Assembly (NCBI GenBank): GCA_003233475.1 | Contig: QILU01000240.1 | Span: 1-9,870 of the forward strand | Length of the DNA: 9,870 nt | Reading direction: 5' to 3' | Source: Ahrensia sp. | GTDB lineage: Bacteria > Pseudomonadota > Alphaproteobacteria > Rhizobiales > Rhizobiaceae | Part shown: positions 1 through 4,956 of the stretch, one piece after another | Layout of the letters: every line of letters starts with the position of its first letter | Position numbering within the stretch: position 1 is the stretch's first letter | Position numbers and translations under genes: made by a program | Notes under the pieces: model-generated | Database searches by the model: none | What the model saw: the letters and a program-made list of their open reading frames with translations, nothing else | Told to the model about the DNA's origin: nothing

Positions 1-190
1 TGGTGGCAAAAAACAGCGTGTAGCCCAGATTATACCCGTTGCCGAACGCTCCTCTAACCATCAGATAAGCAGCCTCAATAGGGCTTTCCCCGACAAACAG
101 CACCACCAGCCCGGCAATCAAAAAAGCCACCGCCACATTAATAAAAGGCATCAACCCATAATCGACCCAGCGGGGGAGCGCGTTATTCAT
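1..190 (-). CDS. ABC transporter permease, BPD_transp_2 (YufP/nucleoside-type) family, N-terminal part
   Basis: Partial gene: the first 63 codons are present and the rest lies left of the window. The start reads MNNALPRWVDYG, followed by one strongly hydrophobic segment (about residues 15-34). Then come a GESPIEAAYLMVRGAFG-like stretch and the start of a second hydrophobic segment (LGYTLFFAT). In the YufP/NupQ-type permeases of BMP-family (nucleoside or simple-sugar) importers, this order of helix 1, G-E-x-P-x-E-A and RGAFG is typical at the N-terminus. The protein would form part of the inner-membrane channel, with a partner permease, an ATPase and a lipoprotein expected downstream. I chose the ATG at 190 because AGGGG (200-204) sits 9 nt upstream of it. 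An in-frame ATG at 199 directly abuts that motif and is a poorer start. The gene begins 30 bp after the cysteine hydrolase gene, so probably the same operon. The substrate cannot be determined from this fragment. Confidence 0.75.
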   Translation of the reverse strand, partial: MNNALPRWVDYGLMPFINVAVAFLIAGLVVLFVGESPIEAAYLMVRGAFGNGYNLGYTLFFAT

Positions 191-220
191 AGGTGTCATC
201 CCCTGTTTTCAACATTGTTT

Positions 221-784
221 TCACTGCAATGTGGCCCCGTCCGCTTCCATCATTAAATCCGTGCTTTTCAATACTTTGGCATAAGAGCCGTTCAATATGC
301 CCAAGGTCAATGCATGAACATCATCTGCACTCCATTTTTTTCCGTTGATGTCAATGCGTTCGACGCTGATTACGCAGTCTTGGGGCAGGAAAACCATAAA
401 CCCCAGATTGCCCGCCATGCGCACGGTGGATTCCACACATTTGTCCAGATGAACTCCACAAATGATTAGTTCCGAGGAACCTATATCCTCCAAAACCGCC
501 ATCAGGTCTGTACCAATAAACGCGTTACTGGTTTGTTTTTCTATTACCGTCTCATGCTCCAGGGGTGCTACTTCAGGCTTGAAGGCATGGCTGGGTTTAC
601 CGGGGAAATAGGGCGAGTCCGGATCAAGGGAATTGTCCTGAACATGCACCACGCTATTGCCCTTCTCCCGCCAATGGCCCAACAGGCGAGCCACATTGGC
701 TTCCGCATCCGGCTGGCCGCGGGTGCCGTAGCGAGGATTGTCCATTGCCAATTGCATATCGACGATTATCAGTGTGGCGCTCAT
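221..784 (-). CDS. Isochorismatase-family cysteine hydrolase
   Basis: A 187-residue protein, the usual length for small single-domain isochorismatase-like hydrolases. These cytoplasmic enzymes cleave amide, ester or vinyl-ether bonds through a Cys-Asp-Lys triad. All three residues are visible: D9 in LIIVDMQ, K83 in VIEKQTSNAF, and C116 in CGVHLDKCVEST. The following VRMAGNLGF and the PQDCV strand-turn also fit the family. The AFIGTDL stretch after the lysine and the SADDVHALTLGILNGSYA region near the C-terminus match a group common in Alphaproteobacteria. Some members of that group, as I recall, lack the catalytic Cys; this one keeps it. The ATG overlaps the VOC gene stop as ATGA (781-784), with GGAG 8 nt upstream, so translational coupling is likely. 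A permease gene follows 30 bp downstream. The substrate is unknown; nicotinamidase, ureidoacrylate hydrolase and isochorismatase activities are all possible in the superfamily. Confidence 0.88.
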   Translation of the reverse strand: MSATLIIVDMQLAMDNPRYGTRGQPDAEANVARLLGHWREKGNSVVHVQDNSLDPDSPYFPGKPSHAFKPEVAPLEHETVIEKQTSNAFIGTDLMAVLEDIGSSELIICGVHLDKCVESTVRMAGNLGFMVFLPQDCVISVERIDINGKKWSADDVHALTLGILNGSYAKVLKSTDLMMEADGATLQ

Positions 785-1254
785 GGTTTTGGCTCCAGTT
801 TCAACTGCCCGGTTGTTGCATCTCCGCTGAAAAATGGATTAAAGGCAATTTCCCACAAGTGCCCATCGGGGTCGGCGAAATATCCTGAATATCCACCCCA
901 AAAAACTTTCTCCGGTTTTTTAACAGCCTTTGCTCCGCAGGCGACAGAATGGGTAAAAAAAGCGTCCACGGTCGCTTCATCAATTAAGTTGAGCGCGGTC
1001 GCTTCATCAATTAAGTTGAGCGCCAAAGACGTGCCGCGAAAACCCGCAGGGGTGTTTTTTACCCCGGCATCTTTTGCCAAATCAGCCCGTCCGTAAAGGC
1101 CGAGCACGATGCTATGGCCCTGCAAAAAGCTGACACCTTCCTGGCTGGCGCTTGTATTAGCCCAACCCAGTTTCTCATAAAATTCAGTGGAAACCGCAAG
1201 GTCTTCCACCCCTAAAGTAACGATGGAAATATTTGCGACAGGGAGTTCATTCAT
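781..1254 (-). CDS. VOC (glyoxalase/bleomycin-resistance fold) protein with an internal 9-residue duplication
   Basis: A 157-residue protein of the vicinal-oxygen-chelate fold. Visible marks are the N-terminal strand ISIVTLGVEDL, the FYEKLGW helix (25-31), and the C-terminal block VFWGGYSGYFADPDGHLWE (117-135). E135 lies where this fold places a metal ligand. The first strand carries no His, so classical metal-dependent glyoxalase chemistry is uncertain. I start at the ATG at 1254 because AAAGG sits 7 nt upstream and family members begin near MNELP. An upstream in-frame ATG at 1305 would overlap the SDR gene and add an unfamiliar leader. Residues 78-86 (ALNLIDEAT) are repeated exactly at 87-95. 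Relatives I recall carry one copy before VDAFF, so this is an insertion in the region between the two beta-alpha modules. The reading frame is intact, but folding or activity could be affected. The stop overlaps the next gene as ATGA. Confidence 0.85.
   Translation of the reverse strand: MNELPVANISIVTLGVEDLAVSTEFYEKLGWANTSASQEGVSFLQGHSIVLGLYGRADLAKDAGVKNTPAGFRGTSLALNLIDEATALNLIDEATVDAFFTHSVACGAKAVKKPEKVFWGGYSGYFADPDGHLWEIAFNPFFSGDATTGQLKLEPKP
970..1023. repeat. Perfect 27-bp tandem duplication inside the VOC gene
   Basis: Two adjacent copies, 970-996 and 997-1023, are identical at all 27 positions, including wobble bases. The period matches one extra base on the left (969) and then breaks. 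On the coding strand each copy encodes ALNLIDEAT. Because the unit is a multiple of three, the frame is kept. Exact identity suggests a recent event (replication slippage or unequal exchange) or, less likely, an assembly error. Confidence 0.97.
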
Positions 1255-1292
1255 TGGGTAACCTTTCTTCTGGGAAAGCTTACAGCCGAACC

Positions 1293-2189
1293 TTATCCAC
1301 GCCAACCATCATTTTTCCACATGTGGCTCAGGGCTTCACGGTAGTTGGGGAAGGCATAATTTAACCCCAACGCCTGCTTGGAGAGTTTGTTAGACGCCCG
1401 TTTGTTCTCGCCATAAAAACTGCGCGCCATTTCAGATATGTCTGCGGTTTCAAAATCTATTTCTTCAGGCGGTTCAGTTCCAATCAGCCCGTGGGCAAAA
1501 CTAACCACATCTTGCGGAGGGGCGGGTTCGTCATCGGTAATGTTGAAAATGCCGGAGGCTTTTTGTTGCGCCGCGAGCGTTAGAGCCCGAGCAATATCCC
1601 CGACATGGATACGGTTGAACACTTGGTCTTTTTTGACCATGCGGCGTGACGTGCCCTTGTGGGCATTGATAAGAGCATTGCGGCCGGGGCCATAAATTCC
1701 TGCGAGGCGGAATATTCCTACAGGGATTTTGTTATCGCCCCCAATCTTCAACCATTCGTTCTCAGCCTTCACTCGCTGACGGGATCGCTCTGACGCCGGA
1801 GTGGCGGGGGTATCTTCATCCACCCAGGCTCCATCATGGTCTCCATAAACACCAACGGTTGAAAGGTAGCCGATCCACTTTAATTTTGGCGCGAGGGTAG
1901 CGAGTGAATGTTCAGCGAGTGTATTCAATACGGGGTCAACAATAGGTGTTTCTCCGGATTTGCGGGGTGGGGCGATGGAAACAATCAAATGGGTGGTATC
2001 ATGCAGCTCAGCAATAACGGCATCACTGATTTTTAATCCATCAAAATCCAAAGGAGTAACGTTATGTTTCGCAAGTGAATCGAAGTTTTCTTCATCTCGG
2101 CTTGTGCCCCAAACAGATGCTCCTGCTTCAGCAAGTTTTTTGCCAATTTTCTGGCCTGAATAGCCTGCGCCAAAAACCCCAACCTTCAT
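1293..2189 (-). CDS. Atypical SDR / NAD-dependent epimerase-like protein (YeeZ type)
   Basis: A 298-residue Rossmann-fold protein. The nucleotide-binding glycine motif GAGYSG is at residues 7-12, after the KVGVF strand. Next come WGTSRD (the end of strand 2, contacting the cofactor ribose), YLSTVGVYG (108-116), FRLAGIYGPGR (160-170) and NRIHVGDIA (192-200). These mark the extended, atypical SDR branch that includes E. coli YeeZ. The canonical YxxxK catalytic pair is not intact: K141 is present (RVKAENEW), but the residue four before it is R137, not Tyr. As I recall the YeeZ-like group, this is common there, so classical dehydrogenase chemistry is doubtful and the substrate is unknown. The ATG at 2189 overlaps the queG stop as ATGA, and GGA lies about 8 nt upstream. 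The VOC gene begins 38 bp after its stop. Cytoplasmic; no signal peptide or membrane segment seen. Confidence 0.87.
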   Translation of the reverse strand: MKVGVFGAGYSGQKIGKKLAEAGASVWGTSRDEENFDSLAKHNVTPLDFDGLKISDAVIAELHDTTHLIVSIAPPRKSGETPIVDPVLNTLAEHSLATLAPKLKWIGYLSTVGVYGDHDGAWVDEDTPATPASERSRQRVKAENEWLKIGGDNKIPVGIFRLAGIYGPGRNALINAHKGTSRRMVKKDQVFNRIHVGDIARALTLAAQQKASGIFNITDDEPAPPQDVVSFAHGLIGTEPPEEIDFETADISEMARSFYGENKRASNKLSKQALGLNYAFPNYREALSHMWKNDGWRG

Positions 2190-3250
2190 GGTTTTTCCAA
2201 TTCAGTTTTTGCCCATTGCGCTGCTTCTTTTACAATCGGGTCTTTGTCGTGCAGCAAAGCTTCTATTTTTGGCAGCAACTCCGGAGTTTCAGAATTTCCT
2301 GCCGCGATCAGGCAATTGCGAACAAACCGGTTGCGCCCTATGCGTTTGACCGGGGAGCCGGAAAACCGGGTTCTGAAATTCCGGTCATCCAATTGAAGAA
2401 AATCACCAAGCAGTGGCTCTTTTGTTGTTTCCGGTGCGGCCAGTTTGATCTCTTTTGTGGTTTCCGCAAATTTGTTCCACGGGCATACGGCAAGGCAATC
2501 ATCGCAGCCAAAAATCCGGTTGCCCATTGCCTTGCGAAATTCCACCGGGACCGGGATAGGGCCTTTGTTTTCAATAGTCAGATAGGAAATACACCGCCGT
2601 GCGTCCAACTGGTATGGGGCAGGAAATGCGTTTGTGGGGCAGATGTCGAGGCATTTTGTGCAATTCCCGCAATGGTCGCTCTCACTCTCATCGGCAGGCA
2701 ATTCGAGGTTAAGAAAAATTGAGCCAAGAAAAAGCCACGAGCCAAATTCCCGTGAAACCAGATTGGTGTGTTTGCCCTGCCAGCCAAGACCCGCCATTTC
2801 GGCCAGGGGCTTTTCCATGACCGGGGCAGTATCCACGAACACCTTCACTTCAGGAGTTTCTTTTGCATCACGCGTTCTGGAAATTATTTTTGAAGCCAGG
2901 GTTTTTAGTCTCCCTTTGATCAGATCATGGTAATCCCGGTGCCGGGCATAGACCGATATGGCGCCCTTTTGTTTTTCGTTCAAAATACCAAGCGGGTCTG
3001 TTTCGGGGCCGTAATTCATTGCGAGCAATATAATGCTCTTTACATTTGGCCACAGGTTTGTTGGGCTGGCGCGTCGCTCAAAAGTTTCTTTCATCCAACC
3101 CATGGAGCCGTGATGGTTGGTATCAATGAAGGTTTTTAACCGCGGCCCGGCAGCCCATTGGTCTTCGGGGTGCATAATACCAACGCTGTCAAAACCCAAA
3201 GCTTTGGCTTCTTTTTCAAGAAATGCCCTGAATTTATCCGAGCCGTTCAA
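2186..3250 (-). CDS. queG: Epoxyqueuosine reductase QueG
   Basis: A 354-residue protein of the usual QueG length. It carries out the last step of queuosine biosynthesis, reducing epoxyqueuosine to queuosine in the wobble position of GUN-anticodon tRNAs, with cobalamin and two [4Fe-4S] clusters. The cobalamin-binding core is visible, with the conserved acidic residue D140 in VFVDTAPVMEKPLA, then GLGWQGKHTNLVSREFGSW. Cluster cysteines follow: C194, C197, C200 and C204-P (CxxCxxCxxxCP), then C249, C252 and C256-P (CxxCxxxCP), plus the family-conserved C220 in DARRCISYLTIE. The C-terminal HEAT-like helices (about 305-354) contain GRNRFVRNCLIAAGNS. The start codon is TTG (3250-3248), overlapping the GST stop as TTGA. 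No good Shine-Dalgarno motif precedes it, so translation probably depends on coupling to the GST gene. No other queuosine gene is in the window. Confidence 0.95.
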   Translation of the reverse strand: MNGSDKFRAFLEKEAKALGFDSVGIMHPEDQWAAGPRLKTFIDTNHHGSMGWMKETFERRASPTNLWPNVKSIILLAMNYGPETDPLGILNEKQKGAISVYARHRDYHDLIKGRLKTLASKIISRTRDAKETPEVKVFVDTAPVMEKPLAEMAGLGWQGKHTNLVSREFGSWLFLGSIFLNLELPADESESDHCGNCTKCLDICPTNAFPAPYQLDARRCISYLTIENKGPIPVPVEFRKAMGNRIFGCDDCLAVCPWNKFAETTKEIKLAAPETTKEPLLGDFLQLDDRNFRTRFSGSPVKRIGRNRFVRNCLIAAGNSETPELLPKIEALLHDKDPIVKEAAQWAKTELEKP

Positions 3251-3936
3251 AAGTCCAGATCAACATAGTGGGAAACCGGAGGCATACCGCGCAACCGGTC
3301 GGCCAAAAGCGGGCGGAAGGAGGGGCGTGATTTAATCCGCGCATACCAGTCTTTTAACGCCTGCTCTTCGGCCCATTCAATCTCCCCAAGATAATCCAGC
3401 ACCGAAAGCGAAGCCGCAATCGCAAGATCGGCAAAACTTATATCTTTGCCTGCCATCCAGCTGCGGGTATCGGTGAGCCAGGAGAAATATTTCAAATGGT
3501 ATTTCACATTTGCGCGTGCCGCCCGAAGCGCCTGACTGTCCGGCGCGCCTCCTCCCGCCTCCTGGGGCATTTGTCGTTTGGTTACCCTCTCATGCACCAG
3601 ATAACGGGTAACTTCCGATTCAAATTTTACCAGCGACCATTCTATCAGGCGGCGCATTTCCGCCCGCGCGACAGGGTTTTCAGGAAACAGCCTGCGCTCT
3701 CTTTTCAACACCCCCTGGGTTTCATCAAGATATTCGGCAATCACCTGCGCCCCGACAATTGAGCTCTTTCCTTCTACAAGTACCGGTAAGGTCCCGGCGG
3801 GATTAAGGGTGAGAAATTCTTCCCGGCGCTGCCAGGTGTGTTCCTCCACCAATTGCAGATCAATTTCATATTCGGCCATCATCAGGCGAACTGCCCGGGA
3901 TCCCGCAGATAATGTGTGATGATAAAGCGTCTGCAT
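3247..3936 (-). CDS. Glutathione S-transferase family protein
   Basis: A 229-residue protein with the two-domain cytosolic GST layout. The N-terminal thioredoxin-like domain runs from TLYHHTLSAGSRAVRL (Ser10 or Ser13 at the expected glutathione-activating site) to NPAGTLPVLVEG, where P51 is the cis-proline that binds the glutathione backbone. The usual E-S motif before the last helix of that domain is replaced by V-G-A-Q (about 61-64), then VIAEYLDE. The all-helical C-terminal domain includes ISFADLAIAASLSVLDYLGEI (about 166-186), the standard N-capping/hydrophobic-staple region (usually A-D). The end, about residues 203-229, includes a WYARIKSRPSFRPLL helix. It is the first gene of the minus-strand cluster; the start at 3936 has AGGA about 12 nt upstream, a rather long spacing. 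Its partners are queG and an SDR. The substrate is unknown; linking GST to queuosine would be inference from position only. Confidence 0.9.
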   Translation of the reverse strand: MQTLYHHTLSAGSRAVRLMMAEYEIDLQLVEEHTWQRREEFLTLNPAGTLPVLVEGKSSIVGAQVIAEYLDETQGVLKRERRLFPENPVARAEMRRLIEWSLVKFESEVTRYLVHERVTKRQMPQEAGGGAPDSQALRAARANVKYHLKYFSWLTDTRSWMAGKDISFADLAIAASLSVLDYLGEIEWAEEQALKDWYARIKSRPSFRPLLADRLRGMPPVSHYVDLDF

Positions 3937-3990
3937 AAAAGCAATGTTTCCTGTGACAAATGAAAGTGTTTTATCATTGATTCAAATAAC

Positions 3991-4019
3991 TCTATAGGAG
4001 GCGGGCGAAAATGCGGCAA
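3991..4019 (-). promoter_or_regulatory. Candidate sigma-70-type promoter for the GST-queG operon
   Basis: Read on the minus strand, TTGCCG (4019-4014) and TATAGA (3996-3991) are separated by exactly 17 bp. Each matches four of six consensus bases. Transcription would start near 3984 and leave a leader of roughly 48 nt before the GST ATG at 3936. It lies in the spacer between the divergent GST and uppP genes. This is seen by eye only; a matching plus-strand promoter for uppP was not evident. Confidence 0.4.
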
Positions 4020-4047
4020 GGGAGCTGATTCGCTCATTTGATTTTTT

Positions 4048-4067
4048 CCGCGATTTTGTGCTCGCGG
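4048..4067. repeat. Inverted repeat in the GST/uppP divergent spacer
   Basis: CCGCGA (4048-4053) and TCGCGG (4062-4067) form a perfect 6-bp inverted repeat around an 8-nt centre. It lies about 45 bp upstream of the uppP ATG. There is a T-run on the left and only TTT on the right, so it does not look like a terminator for either strand. It could be a regulator site or a 5'-leader hairpin; no regulator can be named. Confidence 0.45.
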
Positions 4068-4071
4068 TTTA

Positions 4072-4097
4072 AGCCTGCATGACAAGCCCGCATGACA
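4072..4097. repeat. Imperfect 13-bp tandem repeat just upstream of uppP
   Basis: AGCCTGCATGACA (4072-4084) is followed directly by AGCCCGCATGACA (4085-4097), with one mismatch in 13. Both are followed by AG. The second copy ends 13 nt before the uppP ATG, so the repeat forms part of the uppP leader. It carries two out-of-frame ATGs (4079 and 4092) that could compete weakly with the real start. Confidence 0.7.
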
Positions 4098-4110
4098 AGA
4101 AAGAGAATAA

Positions 4111-4935
4111 ATGAGTATTGAGCAGATACTGGTATTGGCCATTGTTCAGGGGCTGACAGAATTTCTCCCGGTTTCTTCCTCCGGTCATTTGATTTTGATC
4201 CCCGCTTTCACCGGTTGGGAGGATCAGGGAATTGTCACCGATGTGATGGTTCATATGGGCTCCCTTTTGGCTGTTCTGGTTTATTTCTGGCGTGATGTGA
4301 AAAATATTTCAGGCGGCGCAGTGGATGTTGTACGCGGGCGCGTGACCCCCCATTCCCGCATGGCAACCTATATTGGTCTGGCCACAATTCCGGCGCTTGG
4401 CTTTGGTGCGATATTGAGATTTTCCGGCATTTCAGAACAAATCCGCGGGGTTGAAGTGGTGGCCTATGGGGCAATATTCTTTGGTCTTTTGATGTATGTT
4501 GCGGATCGCTTCGGCAGCCGGGCAAAAAAAATGGAAGACATGACCCTGTCTCCAGCTCTGATAATTGGTCTGGCTCAAGCGGTGGCGCTCATTCCCGGCA
4601 CCAGCCGTTCCGGCATTACCATGACAGCTGCCCGGTTTTTAGGGTTTGAGCGGGGGGAAGCGGCCCGATTTTCGTTTCTATTGGGCATTCCGGCAATTCT
4701 GGCCGCTGGCCTATTCACGGCGCTGGAAGCTTTTCAGCAGGGGAACGGCATTCCCGCCGATGCGCTGTGGGCAGCATTCTTTACCTTTTTTGCGGCTCTG
4801 GCGGCAATCGCGGCTTTAATGGCGCTGGTCAGACGCACTACATTTCTGGTGTTTGTGATTTATCGGGTGGCGCTTGGCCTGTTGTTGCTGGCCATGCTTT
4901 ACGACTGGTTCCCGGGGTATTTGCCTTCTTTGTAA
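4111..4935 (+). CDS. uppP: Undecaprenyl-diphosphatase UppP (BacA)
   Basis: A 274-residue polytopic inner-membrane enzyme that dephosphorylates undecaprenyl diphosphate. This regenerates the lipid carrier for peptidoglycan and other glycans and gives resistance to bacitracin when overproduced. The signature regions are intact: VQGLTEFLPVSSSGH (residues 12-26), with E17 and H26, and PGTSRSG (162-168), with R166. In E. coli the first motif has two glutamates (ExxxE); here the first is Gln13, a substitution I recall as frequent in related proteins. Further landmarks are the MVHMGSLLAVLVYFWRD helix (47-62), the ARFLGFERGEAARFSFLLGIP region (174-194), and about eight hydrophobic segments in total. 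The length is typical. The start at 4111 is preceded by a purine-rich AAGAAAGAG at 4097-4105, a modest ribosome-binding site. It stands alone on the plus strand, divergent from the GST gene and convergent with the HyuA-like gene. Confidence 0.96.
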   Translation: MSIEQILVLAIVQGLTEFLPVSSSGHLILIPAFTGWEDQGIVTDVMVHMGSLLAVLVYFWRDVKNISGGAVDVVRGRVTPHSRMATYIGLATIPALGFGAILRFSGISEQIRGVEVVAYGAIFFGLLMYVADRFGSRAKKMEDMTLSPALIIGLAQAVALIPGTSRSGITMTAARFLGFERGEAARFSFLLGIPAILAAGLFTALEAFQQGNGIPADALWAAFFTFFAALAAIAALMALVRRTTFLVFVIYRVALGLLLLAMLYDWFPGYLPSL

Positions 4936-4956
4936 TCTTGGGTCCTGACCCTAAGA
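4936..4956. terminator. Small hairpin between convergent uppP and HyuA-like genes
   Basis: GGGTC (4940-4944) and GACCC (4947-4951) pair around a two-base loop. The stem extends outward as TCTT (4936-4939) with AAGA (4953-4956), with one bulged T at 4952. It spans the whole 15-bp gap between the uppP stop and the HyuA-like stop at 4951-4953. It could act as a compact bidirectional terminator, but neither strand shows a long U-tract and the loop is tight, so the call is tentative. Confidence 0.3.

Noticed and set aside
533..1096. Plus-strand ORF of 187 codons antisense to the hydrolase and VOC genes
   Set aside because: It is antisense to two recognised enzymes, has no domain signature, and also contains the 27-bp duplication, which gives it a false repeat.
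1255..1305. Upstream in-frame ATG start for the VOC gene
   Set aside because: The leader has no family match, would overlap the SDR gene, and the downstream ATG at 1254 has a good AAAGG ribosome-binding site.
2075..2722. Plus-strand ORF of 215 codons antisense to queG and the SDR gene
   Set aside because: It lies wholly opposite two well-supported genes. Its composition (rich in Phe, Cys, Arg) is typical of a shadow frame, and it shows no family resemblance.
3882..4037. Small minus-strand ORF of 51 codons (MSESAPLPHF...) ending inside the GST gene
   Set aside because: It overlaps the GST start by 55 bp, has only a weak upstream GGA, shows no recognisable domain, and covers the best promoter candidate for the GST operon. 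A coding role is possible but unsupported.
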